DNA from: Siphonodentalium dalli
Taxonomy: Eukaryota; Mollusca; Scaphopoda; Gadilida; Siphonodentaliidae
NCBI GenBank assembly: GCA_032622095.1
Contig: CP136069.1
Coordinates: forward strand, 19,047,326 to 19,111,325
Reading direction: 5' to 3'
DNA length: 64,000 nucleotides
The notes under the pieces were generated by a model. The model was not told the DNA's origin. It did not search any database and worked only from the letters and a program-made list of their open reading frames with translations. The first letter of the stretch is position 1; each line of letters begins with the position of its first letter. This document shows, in pieces, positions 45,020 to 54,240 of the stretch. The translations under genes were made by a program, and so were the position numbers.

Positions 45020-45836
45020 GATATTTTAATTTAATGCTGCACCAGCGCAGCTCCCATCATGATAGGGTTAATAATGGACTTTCTGGCTGTAGCATATTAA
45101 CCCATTCACCCCTGAATGAATTCTCCCATTCAGCCTTAAAAGAATGCTTTGGAATGGTCTATTCTTCATGCAGGATGTTCTGATAATATAAGCAGACGAC
45201 TGGCAGATTAACATCCTATTTGAATCCCATTAATTTATTTGCAGGTATGTTCCGCCAATAAGTTCAGCAAACTGTTGAATTCTACAGCTGAACATTCCTC
45301 CAAATGAATGAATGGGAATCAGAGTAACCACAAGTATCCAGTTATCTAAGGGCAGGCCTTAACATTCGATGAGAATCACCAAATCGATTCTCGTAATGAT
45401 TCTCACGAAACTTTTCAATTTCACTGCTTTACGACTAACTTGATTCAGCATTTGATTCTCGCAAAACTAAATTTATTTTGAGCCCTGCTAAGGGCCAACC
45501 ATTAGACGTTATTAGAAATGTTTTATCCCGTCAGTTACAAAAGTTTACATTGGAATGGTCTATTATTCATTTGGAGGGGTGTGTAGGAAAATGTAGCAGA
45601 CAACAGACAACAAAAAGATAGTACAAGTGCAGAAGGATTCTTATACATTGGGGGGAAATGGTTAGATAATAAGTTCAACAAATGACCTATTGTCGTTTGT
45701 TGAACTTATTATCTGAATATTTCCTAAGGGAATTGCTCGTCAATGAGTATTTAGTATAAAATTTTCCAATTAATTTAACAATTGCTTGTTTAATTGTAAT
45801 ACTGTTTGAATGTTTCATTTCCGCTACCCTTGGCAG
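45020..45836. other. Intron upstream of exon 3a; no gene
   Basis: Contains 'ctgcaccagcgcagctccca' repeat (45,031), an inverted 'gagaatc' cluster (45,369-45,412) and a hairpin at 45,660-45,715 with arms aataagttcaacaaa / tttgttgaacttatt. 'ctcgtcaatgagtatttagt' at 45,738 resembles 'ctcgtcaatgcgtatttagt' after exon 3e. Confidence 0.55.
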
Positions 45837-45927
45837 GCTGCCATTGAATACATTGACACTGTGCATTGAGACTCCGTGTGTTTACTCCAAACGTGGAATT
45901 GGACTATCAGTAACTGGTATAGCACAA
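45837..45927 (+). CDS. Flotillin alternative exon 3a
   Basis: 91 nt between 'cccttggcag' and a gtgagt donor, phase 2 in and 0 out. It reads (R)LPLNTLTLCIETPCVYSKR then GIGLSVTGIAQ. Human flotillin-1 has an equal-length segment (..LNTLTL....VYT..GVPISVTGIAQ). The segment is two beta-strands and a turn of the SPFH domain. It is the most divergent of the five copies, with Pro after the first Leu, two extra Cys, and Leu at the SPFH 'I' position. The frame and both splice sites are intact. It is first in the array and 12.3 kb from exon 2. Confidence 0.9.
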
Positions 45928-46064
45928 GTGAGTGGGACTCAACATGTACCAAATTCTAGTTCTCTTTCTAGACCAGCGTATATGTTTTCAGGAAACATGT
46001 GCTATCTCCGCATGCCTAGTCTTTATACCAGTCATTCTCGTGGAAATATAGCAAATACATGGCC

Positions 46065-46530
46065 CATACAAACTGTGTGCCTGTCATTTGCAGAATGACG
46101 TCCCCCAGAGTGTGAATTTAGTGACGCAATCCCACACAGTGCGCTGGCATCACCAAATTCACCCTCTGGGGACCTCATTCTGCATGGCCTCACGCTATGG
46201 GAGACATACTAGTAGACTCAGATTGTACTAAGTTCCCAAATGTTGAATATTGTGATGTACACCCATTGGGAACCTCAATTATGCAATGTGTCATCTGCCA
46301 ATTTGGGGATATATTGGTAGAAAAACTAAACTAAAAAAGAAATATAATCTATGTGAAGAATATTTATTTTATTTTAAAGAAACTTTCCAGAGAATATGAG
46401 GCCTAAGCAAAATGAGGTCCCCAGAGGGTGAATTTACTGATGCTTGCCTGCTATGCGGGATAGCGTCTCTAAAGTCACCCTCTGGGGACCCCATTCTGCA
46501 AATGACAGGCACACTAAACTCAGGCTTGGG
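46065..46530. mobile_element. Double-hairpin MITE, full copy
   Basis: Hairpins near 46,090-46,180 and 46,410-46,500. The middle part has 'gtgatgtacacccattggga' and 'acctcaattatgcaatgtgt'. Lies 140 nt after exon 3a. Confidence 0.75.
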
Positions 46531-46654
46531 ACCTTGGTGTAAATACATTGCCCATAGTTTAGAAGTACAGTCAAAAGTTTTGAGTCCATACCAACCTATA
46601 ATTAGCGCTTTTATGTGAAATCTATTCAGAGGCCAAGAATATGAACTAATGTCG

Positions 46655-46815
46655 CTACCAGAACATATATAGAGGATATGAAATGAGTGTTTCTCTCATA
46701 TGATATTTATGAAACGAGTCTAAGAATTTTCAGTTTTCTCGAGCCTCCGGCAAGAGAAAACTGAAAATTCGTGACGAGTTTCATAAATATCATATGAGAG
46801 AAACAAGAATTACAT
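46655..46815. repeat. Foldback: tctcatatgatatttatgaa...
   Basis: Arms 'tttctctcatatgatattta' / 'taaatatcatatgagagaaa' with inner pair 'ttttcagttttctc'/'gagaaaactgaaaa'. The following 500 bp (to about 47,330, ending in 'gattgagtcatatgataaat') may belong to one larger element; 'tacatattctattt' occurs at 46,811 and 47,050. Confidence 0.65.
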
Positions 46816-47349
46816 ATTCTATTTATCATATGACACCTATAAATTGATTATGATGTTCAAAACACACACAAATCACTAAATAGCTATATGACATCGGCAG
46901 CAAAAGGTTAATGTGACGTCACTTCATTGCACCGGAAGCCCAATTACACCTGGGGAACTAGCAGAAATAATATGCACGCGAAGATATAGTGCGCTATTCT
47001 GTTCTCAGTTTGTGACATTATATCGTATGTTTGTTAGATAAATACGAATTACATATTCTATTTTCGTATAACAATGTCCAAAACTATATATTTCAAGATT
47101 ATAATTTCTAGAATTTCGGCATCGCGTTGATTGAGGCGCACGAATTTGACCTGCATTTAGTTAGAGATGCGGCTCGGCCCAGGCTGCCATTCAGCCAATC
47201 AGAACACACTTTTTGTCAACAAACCAATCAAATTATCGGAAGGTGATATGAACTAGTAGTTCATATGAAATTGATTTATGACATACTTTCCAACGTAAAT
47301 AATGATTGAGTCATATGATAAATATATATATATATAATAATTGAGTCAT

Positions 47350-47754
47350 AAACTATTACAAAAAATAATGTCCAAATTTCATGACATATCCATAATTTGT
47401 GGAGCTATCTTGACAAGGGGGCTCTTTTAATATACTGGTACATCTATAAAAATCAGTGAATCAAATTTCATAGACAATTAGTGCCCAGAGATAATTATTC
47501 ATTGTAAACTGAAGCTTCTAAACCCATTTCAGGTCCTTTACACCCTTAGTATATATCGGTAAAGTAGGTCCACATTTAGTTTCTATTTTGGTCTAATAAA
47601 CCCTGGTTTTGGTGATAACAAAATTACCAAAATTACCAAAAGCCAGATAACTTCAAGCTTGACACCAATTATGGTAAATAGCTGGCATTTCATGTGGTGG
47701 CACCTAATATTAGATGTATACAAAGCATGACTGGGATAAAGATCAGCACTGAGT
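47350..47754. other. No gene seen
   Basis: AT-rich intronic DNA between repeats. Confidence 0.45.
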
Positions 47755-47755
47755 A

Positions 47756-47925
47756 CACTAATGCCCTAAATAATCGACTCCTTAACCACAGCAGAATTAT
47801 GGGTAATTTTTCAGGATTTAATCTGATTTAATGGGAAATATGGCTTGTTGGGCAACAAGCCATATTTCCGACTAAATACTGAAAAATTACCCATAATTCT
47901 GCTGTGGTTAAGGAGTCCATTACTG
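47756..47925. mobile_element. Mariner-type foldback MITE, copy 5 (internally deleted)
   Basis: Arms are shorter at the centre ('ggcttgttgggcaacaagcc'); the outer left end is degenerate. Confidence 0.75.
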
Positions 47926-48059
47926 TAAGACCTGGTGTAGATCTGGGACTGGAATTTCGTCCATGGAGTTTATAGCTTGGCTGCATCATGGATACTGTAG
48001 CAAACCTTGGTACATTTTATTGTGAATGTCAAAATAAGTTGCTCGTAAAACTGAGACCG

Positions 48060-48360
48060 GAAATGAACAAATGGCTGCCTGTCATTTTTTTATTTTGCAG
48101 AATCATTTTGTCATTATTTTTCTGCTAATTTTTTTCCAGCCAGTGTAATGTCCCTTGACTTTCCCAATATTAGTTAATGTTGGAATTTTTTTTAAAAACA
48201 TTCAGAAACATTTCGAAACTTAAAATATCATAGGATATATGGCATCTTAAGGCTTGCTTAAAAACCGCTATGGATTTTGTTCCGATATTTGTTTTCTACT
48301 TGGAAACATTTTTCAACCTCATCATTATGACACTGGTTGCTCTGGTACATGTAATCACAA
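48060..48360 (+). pseudogene. Relic of an exon-3 unit (exon decayed)
   Basis: The DNA here matches the intron in front of exon 3c: 'cttaaaatatcataggatat', then 'atggcatct.aaggcttg.tt', 'aaaaacc.ctatggatt', 'ccgatattt..ttttct'. Where the exon should start (about 48,305-48,345) I can find no AG acceptor in register and only weak traces (ctcatcattatgacactgg). So the array once had at least one more member, now lost. A double-hairpin MITE at 48,391 has cut its 3' side. Confidence 0.6.
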
Positions 48361-48390
48361 TAAACACAGTCAAAATTACACGTGAGAGGA

Positions 48391-48785
48391 GCACGCCTGA
48401 GTTTAGTTTGTCTGACGTTTGCAGAATGAGGTCCCCAGAGGGGGAATTTAGTGACGCTATCTCACATAGTGGGCTATCATCACCAAATTCACCCTCTGGG
48501 GACCTCATTATGCTTAAGCCTCATCTTCTGGGGAGTAGCTATATTAACATTGTTTTTAGTTACTTTTTCCCTTCTGTGATGTTTCTATATCCCCTAATTT
48601 GCAGAAGATAAAATGCATAATCAAGGTGACTAATGGGTGAATATCACCAACTTCAACTTCAATATGATCCTGGATCTCCCATAGTAGTGGAGGCCTAAGC
48701 AGAATGAGGTCCAAGAGTGGGATAGCATCACTAAATTCACCGTCTGGACCTCTGCAAATTACAGACACACTATAATCAGGCTTGA
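48391..48785. mobile_element. Double-hairpin MITE, full copy (inverted order)
   Basis: First hairpin 48,424-48,510, second shortened at 48,700-48,750. Ends 'cctgagtttagtttgtctga' and 'cagacacactataatcaggc'. Confidence 0.75.
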
Positions 48786-48837
48786 GTTGGAGGAGGGGAA
48801 GGGCTTTGTATTCATTGAAAATTATTTTTATATAGAT

Positions 48838-49343
48838 TGCAATGCCCTAAATAATCGACTCCTTAACCCTTTACCCAACAAACCGGCCAAAACCGGCCAA
48901 ATAAAGCTTCAACAGCCTAAAATATCTTCGGTCTGTCTCAATAGAACCATACAAATATGGGTATCATTGGAACCGGCTCCTTGAACACATTGTGATAGTT
49001 ACAGTTATACCCTGTGCCAATGCATTCTCTTATATATGCGAGTCGACCATAGGTCGCCTCGCATATATAAGAGAATGCATTGGCCCAAAAAAAATCTTTT
49101 TTTAACACTTTTTACCATTTTTTCTTACAATCTTTAACAATTTTATAATTTTTAATGTGTTAAGCCAATGCATTCTCTTATATATGCGAGGCGACCTATG
49201 GTCGACTCGCATATATAAGAGAATGCATTGGCACAGGGCCCTTCTGTTGGGTAAAGGGTTAACCACAGCAGAATTATGTGTAATTTTTCAGGATTTAGTC
49301 CGAAATATGGCTTGTTGCTATTCATCGGAAAGCTCTCACTGAG
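48838..49343. mobile_element. Mariner-type MITE (left arm only) interrupted by piggyBac-type MITE
   Basis: 'aatgccctaaataatcgact' + 'ccTTAA' is followed by a complete piggyBac-type element (48,863-49,262), then 'TTAAccacagcagaattatg' continues the same arm. Intact copies of the arm read ccttaaccacag, so exactly one TTAA was duplicated. The right arm is missing after 'gctctcactgag'. The half-copy ends about 85 nt before exon 3b. Confidence 0.85.
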
Positions 49344-49428
49344 GCTCACTGATAAGTCCTCACAGTATATTACGATTTCTTATCCAATAGTGATAATTTT
49401 GTCATATCTGCTGCTCTTGTACATGCAG

Positions 49429-49519
49429 GCTTCAACTGAGTACCATTACGCTATTGATTGAGAGCCAAAATGTCTACACCAAACAGGGTGTCGGTATATC
49501 CGTAACTGGCGTCGCCCAA
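49429..49519 (+). CDS. Flotillin alternative exon 3b
   Basis: 91 nt, acceptor 'gtacatgcag', donor gtgagt, phases identical to 3a. It reads (R)LQLSTITLLIESQNVYTKQ then GVGISVTGVAQ. The framework residues (L.L.T.TL.IE...VY.K.G.G.SVTG.AQ) are kept, and changes concentrate at residues 10 and 13-20 of the segment. No stop or splice defect. Upstream lies the half mariner-type arm; downstream, at 49,618, a double-hairpin MITE. Confidence 0.9.
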
Positions 49520-49617
49520 GTGAGTCGACACTCTACTTACCTAGAGCTCAATGTACCTCTGCATTGTGGCTCGAAGTAGTCTCAGATTTTAGTCCAAATA
49601 AGTTGCGCAAATCAAGT

Positions 49618-50030
49618 TCAAGCCTGAGTTTTGTGTCTGTCATTTGCAGAATGAGGTCCCTAGATGGTGAATTTAGTGACGCTATCCCGCATAGCGGGCT
49701 AGCATCACTAAATTCACCATCTGGGGACCTCATTCTGCATGGCCTCATTGGCGATATAGATGCAGATTTAATTTCCCAAATGTTGAATATTGTGATATAC
49801 ACCTATTGGGAACCTCGATTATGCAATGTGTCTTCTGCCAATTTGGGTATAGAGAAACCAAACTAACAAAGAAATTGAATCTGTGAAGAAGTTTCTATAG
49901 AAAATTGTTAATAAGGATACTTTTCAGAGAAGATGAGGCATAAGCAGAACGAGGTCCCCAGAGGGTGAATTTTGTCATGCTAGCCCTCTTCTGCATTCTG
50001 CAAATGACAGGCACCTTATTCTCAGGTCTG
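49618..50030. mobile_element. Double-hairpin MITE, second hairpin deleted
   Basis: Hairpin 1 is near perfect (49,649-49,738). Hairpin 2 retains only one arm (49,950). Ends 'caagcctgagttttgtgtct' and 'caggcaccttattctcaggt'. Confidence 0.75.
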
Positions 50031-50512
50031 GTCAAGTTACATTTTTGGAAATTTAATTTTATATGTGTTTTCCTTTCAAAAGAAAGAAAATAATTATCCA
50101 GTCCCACTGAGTCCCAGGGATTTTCTGATGCCAGTGATAAATTGATAATCCGATCAAAGTCAGATCCTATGTTTGAAGCAACTTGTTTTGACTATAAATT
50201 GTCAGATGTCTGCATTTATTTGGCTTATGTTTCATAGTTATGCATGACATTTATGTCTGTTGTTCGTGCATGCTGCACATACATCCTAAATTTCTTCCTG
50301 GCTTGCTTTCTCTTTTGTGTCCTATTTCTCTTTTTTTTTGCACAAATATTTTTTTGACAGCAAAAATGACTTTACGTACCAGTATATTGGAAACTAATGA
50401 TGCAGAAATATTAAAAACTTAGCCTCCAGGTGAATTTTTTTTTTAGATGTGGTTGTCACTAAATCTCATCATTTAACCCTTCCATGACTGGAGCTGCACT
50501 GGCACCTGATCT
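50031..50512. other. No gene seen
   Basis: Intronic AT-rich DNA; the end (ctgcactggcacctgatctt) belongs to a small repeat also at 29,527 and 45,012. Confidence 0.5.
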
Positions 50513-50681
50513 TTAATAACCCACTTAATTTTCAGGTCACCTATTTTTTTTTTTATAGTGCCATGATATATATATGGTTTTAATAATTGATCAAAATACT
50601 ATAATTCATCACCATTTGAAACGTCTGCGTCTCAGAAGATGCCCATAGAGAAATTGAAAACAGCTGAAATCATAGAAAGAT

Positions 50682-50728
<47 letters not shown>

Positions 50729-51010
50729 TTATGGCTCTCAGAATGCAACAGAATTCAAAAATGTATTTTCAATGGAAGGGGAATAACTCTATATCTTAAG
50801 ATATAGAGTTATTCCCCTTCCATTGAAAATAATAAAACTTGAGCACAGAACACAAGTCGATATCTCAACAAAAACAACATGTTCTCAGTTTATTACACCG
50901 AATAAACTGATAATTCAATGTTTCCGAGCTTCCTCTTTCAAATGGTTAAATAATATGGCATATATTTTTTATAAATTATCTAGGGGTTCGAAAATTAAGT
51001 GGGCCTTTAA
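50513..51010. mobile_element. MITE (AGGCCCACTTAATTTTCGA family), full, inverted
   Basis: Ends degenerate on the left (aacccacttaattttc) and good on the right (ttcgaaaattaagtgggcct + ttaa). It carries a poly-C run of about 45 nt (50,683-50,727) and an internal palindrome 'tatatcttaagatata' joining two copies of 'ggaaggggaataactcta'. It lies inside the 'gatctttaatgctgcacc' repeat at a TTAA. Confidence 0.75.
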
Positions 51011-51387
51011 TGCTGCACCTTCAGGAAAGGGTTAATCAGTCAATCAATAATTAATTAATAACTAAATTGCAAGTCAGGATGTATTTAGGCATATAATTTA
51101 TGGTTTCTTTTTAGTTTGGTACATTGTAATATAGCTCTAGGATTGGCTTTTGGGTACTGGTAAGGTATACATGTATATTAAATTAAAATGTGATTTATAA
51201 TACATGTCCATTTTCATTTCTTCACAATTATTTTTGTACAGTTTATATATCTACGTGTAATCAGGTTTTGTTCTAGTGTATTTTCCCTCCACTTGGCATT
51301 TCCCTGGATTCCCAATATCAGCTAATGATGAAAATTATTTTTAAAATGTTCAGAAACATTTTTAAACTTAAAATATCATAGGATATA
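51011..51387. other. Intron before exon 3c; no gene
   Basis: Its last ~120 bp match the relic unit at 48,060. Confidence 0.5.
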
Positions 51388-51551
51388 CAGTAATGCCCTA
51401 AATAATCGACTCCTTAACCACAGCAGAATTATGGGTAATTTTTCATGATTTAGTCGGAAATATGGCTTGTTGCATCCATCTGAAAGCTCTCAGTGAGAGC
51501 TTTCCTATGAATGGCAACAAGCCATATTTCCAATTACTTAAGGCATTACTG
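51388..51551. mobile_element. Mariner-type foldback MITE, copy 7, 86 nt before exon 3c
   Basis: TA-flanked (ataTAcag...ctgTAaat); the right arm has an internal deletion, 'ccgactaaatcctgaaaag' region missing. The homologous site at about 48,233-48,240 (aggatatatggcatc) has no insertion. Confidence 0.85.
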
Positions 51552-51637
51552 TAAATATGGCATCTCAAGGCTTGGTTAAAAACCACTATGGATTATTTTT
51601 TCCCCGATATTCTTTTCTAATTTGCATATTATTTCAG

Positions 51638-51728
51638 ACTAAGCTTGAATACAATAACATTGACGATAGAGAGTGGAAATGTTTATACCCAAATGGGTGT
51701 GCCAATCATCGTAACCGGAATAGCACAG
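51638..51728 (+). CDS. Flotillin alternative exon 3c
   Basis: 91 nt, acceptor 'tattatttcag', donor gtatgt, same phases. It reads (R)LSLNTITLTIESGNVYTQM then GVPIIVTGIAQ. With GVPI before VTGIAQ it is the copy closest to human flotillin-1 and may be the ancestral exon. Ile replaces the usual Ser before VTG. Frame and sites intact. The junction codon is AG+A, whereas the other four use AG+G (all Arg). Confidence 0.92.
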
Positions 51729-52089
51729 GTATGTAGAGGCACCACATCTCATATAGGCTCACAGGTCTCTGAGGTGCTTGTCTAACCATAAATGCATCTC
51801 CGAGACTCAAAATGGCCTGTTTTCCTGGTTTTCCAGGTTTTTTCTTGCTTTTTTTTTATTGCTTTTTTTTTATTATTATATTTTTTTGGGGGGAAAATGA
51901 TATACATATAGTGAAGTTAACCCCTATAATGGATCTTGTATGGAAGTCAGGACATCAAACAGCTGATATGGACTATCAAATTGATTTAATTTTTACTTTC
52001 AAGTCATCTTTTATTTAAAAAAATATAAAAAAAGATAAAATGAATTATAGACCATGAATAGAAAGAATTTCCTTAAAACATTATGGCCA
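51729..52089. other. Intron; no gene
   Basis: T-rich tract at 51,835-51,890; nothing else recognised. Confidence 0.5.
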
Positions 52090-52835
52090 GACACCAATCT
52101 GAGTTTAGTGTGCCTGTCGTTTGCTGATTGAGGTCCCCAGAGGGTGAATAATTTAGTGATGTTATCCCGCACAGCGGGCTAACATCACCAAATTCACCCT
52201 CTTGTTACCTCATTCTGCATGGCCTCATCTGCTATGGGAGACATAGACTCAGATTGAAGTTCCCAAATGGTGAATATTGTGATGTGCACCCATTGGGAAC
52301 CTCGATTATGCAATGTGTTGTCTGCCAATTGGGGATATACAGAAACTAAACTAAAAAAGAAATAGAATCTAAGTCTCTATAGAAGTTTGATAATAAAGAA
52401 ACTTTCCAGAGAAGATAGGCCTGAGGGTGAATTTAATTACGCTACCCCACACAGCGGGCTAGCATCATTCTGCCTCTAAGGGCCTCATCTCCTCTCAAAA
52501 GTATCATTATTATCAAATTAACAATCTTTTTAGTTTCTTTCGGAACTTCTGTAGAAAGTTTCTTGTTATTTTTTAGTTTAGTTTCTTTATATCCCCAAAT
52601 TGGCAGACTACACAGTGCATAATCGAGGTTCCCAATGGGTGTACATCACCATCTTCACCAGTTGGGAACTTAAATTTCCGTCTAGGTCTCACATAAATGT
52701 AGCAGATGAGGTCATGCAGAATGAAATTCCCAGTGGATAAATCTGGTGATGCTAGCCAGGCTATGCGGTCTAGCATCACTAAATTCACCCACTGGATACC
52801 TCGATCTGCAAATGTCCAGCAACATATTTTGAGAC
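52090..52835. mobile_element. Two double-hairpin MITE copies in head-to-head layout
   Basis: 52,097-52,495 is a full but degraded element. 52,495-52,830 carries the middle part and one hairpin in the opposite orientation (compare 'gtttctttatatccccaaat' with 'ttggggatatacagaaac'). The pair forms a large imperfect inverted repeat. Confidence 0.65.
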
Positions 52836-52911
52836 CTGGTCAAATCAGTTTGTTGATATCCTGATGCTGGAAGGGATTTGTAATAACACCTGATTACACG
52901 GCTGTGTTGTA

Positions 52912-53107
52912 CAGTAATGCCCTAAGTAATCGACTCTTTAACTACAGCAGAATTATGGGTAACTTTTCAGGATTTAGTCGGAAATATGGCTTGTTGCCAT
53001 TCATCAGAAAGCTCTCCCTGAGCAACAAGCCATATTTCCGACTAAATCCTGAAAAGTTACCCATAATTCTGCTGTAGTTAAAGAGTCAATTACTTATGGC
53101 ATTACTG
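52912..53107. mobile_element. Mariner-type foldback MITE, copy 8, 57 nt before exon 3d
   Basis: Target TA duplicated: 'gtgttgTA' + element + 'TAgcttacagctgg'. The empty site 'gtgttgTAgcttacagctgg' is present before exon 3e at about 53,494-53,513. The hairpin arms are near perfect. Confidence 0.92.
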
Positions 53108-53164
53108 TAGCTTACAGCTGGTTAACTTCATAATCACGTAAAAAAAAACTTTGACACCTTTCAG

Positions 53165-53255
53165 GCTCTCGTTGAATACTATCACCTTAACTATCGAAAG
53201 CCACAATGTTTACACCCTGAAGGGAGTGGGCATTTCAGTAAATGGTATAGCACAA
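53165..53255 (+). CDS. Flotillin alternative exon 3d
   Basis: 91 nt, acceptor 'cacctttcag', donor gtaagt, same phases as the others. It reads (R)LSLNTITLTIESHNVYTLK then GVGISVNGIAQ. It differs from 3e by three bases; two change residues (T/I at residue 10, N/T in the V(T)G motif) and one is silent. The Asn replaces a Thr that is kept in the other four copies and in human flotillin-1, so this copy may be starting to lose function, or it may be a real variant. A hairpin-forming MITE sits close before its acceptor. Confidence 0.87.
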
Positions 53256-53428
53256 GTAAGTAAATTGTAGTTAGCGATTACGGAACTACTTGTCAATGCG
53301 TATTTAGTAAAGAAAGGATTAAAAGTCTCTTTCTCATGAATCTCTACTCTGGCTGTTGCCCGTAGAGATCATATTCCACCAGTACAAAACCTGGGAACTT
53401 TATTGAAGGTTTGACAGGGAACCTTATG

Positions 53429-53880
53429 TAAAATCAGTTTGTTGATGTTCTGATGCTGGAAGGGATTTATAATAACACCTGATTACACGGCTGTGTTGTA
53501 GCTTACAGCTGGTTAACTTCATAATCATGTAAAAAACTTTTGACACTTTTCAGGCTCTCGTTGAATACTATCACCTTAATTATCGAAAGCCATAATGTTT
53601 ACACCCTGAAGGGAGTGGGCATTTCAGTAACTGGTATAGCACAAGTAAGTATAGTAGACAGGTTTTGCAAACTCATAGTTAGCGATTACGGAACTACATT
53701 GTACTCGTCAATGCGTATTTAGTAAAGAAAGCATTAAAAGTCTCTTTCTCATTAGATCATGCCATGAATCTCTACTCTGGCTGATGCCCGTAGAGATCAT
53801 ATTCCACCAGTACAAAACCCGGGAACTTTTTTGAAGGTTTGACAGGGAACCGTATCAAGTCGAAAAAATAACATGGAGAT
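53429..53880 (+). repeat. Tandem exon-3 duplication unit, copy E
   Basis: Carries exon 3e and continues past the point where copy D stops, into the foldback at 53,750-54,240. Copy D therefore ends inside what was that foldback's left arm. Confidence 0.8.
53554..53644 (+). CDS. Flotillin alternative exon 3e
   Basis: 91 nt, acceptor 'cacttttcag', donor gtaagt. It reads (R)LSLNTITLIIESHNVYTLK then GVGISVTGIAQ, with the conserved VTG. It lies 389 nt after exon 3d, from which only 298 nt of intron separate it. If both were spliced in, the 182-nt total would shift the frame. It is the last copy I can find; the next constitutive exon (expected to begin V-K-I/V) lies beyond 64,000. Confidence 0.9.
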
Positions 53881-54240
53881 ATATTTCTTAGTTATTATCT
53901 GTTTCATAATAATGTACTTCACTGTTGGTGAAGGTCCCAATTAGAAATTGCATGCTTTTCTGTGAGCCGATATTGCAACAAGCATTGAATTAATTACCCG
54001 GGAGAAATTCCATAATTCTGAGCGATTAATACACAATCGCTGTTGGGACCATCACCTACAGTGAAGTACATTATTAAGGAACAGGTATTAATTTACTAAG
54101 AAATATATTCCCCGCTTTATTTTTTCGACTTTATAATGTTCCCTGTCAAAACTTTAAAAAGTTCCAAGGTTTTGTACTGGTGAAATATGATCTCTATGGG
54201 CGTTAGCCAGAGTAGTTATTCATGACATGACCTAGTTTCT
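53750..54240. repeat. ~490-bp foldback after exon 3e
   Basis: Left arm 'ctactctggct' + 'gatcatattccaccagtaca' + 'aatgtacttcactgt' pairs with the right side 'acagtgaagtacatt' + 'ttgtactggtgaaatatgat' + 'agccagagtag'. The arms are about 85% similar with a ~100-nt loop. Part of its left arm was copied with exon 3d (53,330-53,424). Confidence 0.75.

Larger units (their letters stand above)
33536..45836 (+). other. Intron 2, transposon-rich
   Basis: 12.3 kb with no further exon recognised. 33,536-35,190 shows nothing definite except a partial 'ggccaaaaaaaaaatacctg' MITE end at 33,762 and a duplicated 'ttcttcacttatgtcac' near 34,105-34,145. Other contents are annotated separately. A 23-bp-arm hairpin at 45,660-45,715 is the last structured element before exon 3a. 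Confidence 0.7.
52842..53424 (+). repeat. Tandem exon-3 duplication unit, copy D
   Basis: From 'aaatcagtttgttgatatcc' to 'gtttgacagggaacctt', carrying exon 3d. The same sequence follows as copy E from 53,429 (carrying exon 3e). Copy D alone contains the mariner-type MITE at 52,912-53,107. Confidence 0.85.
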
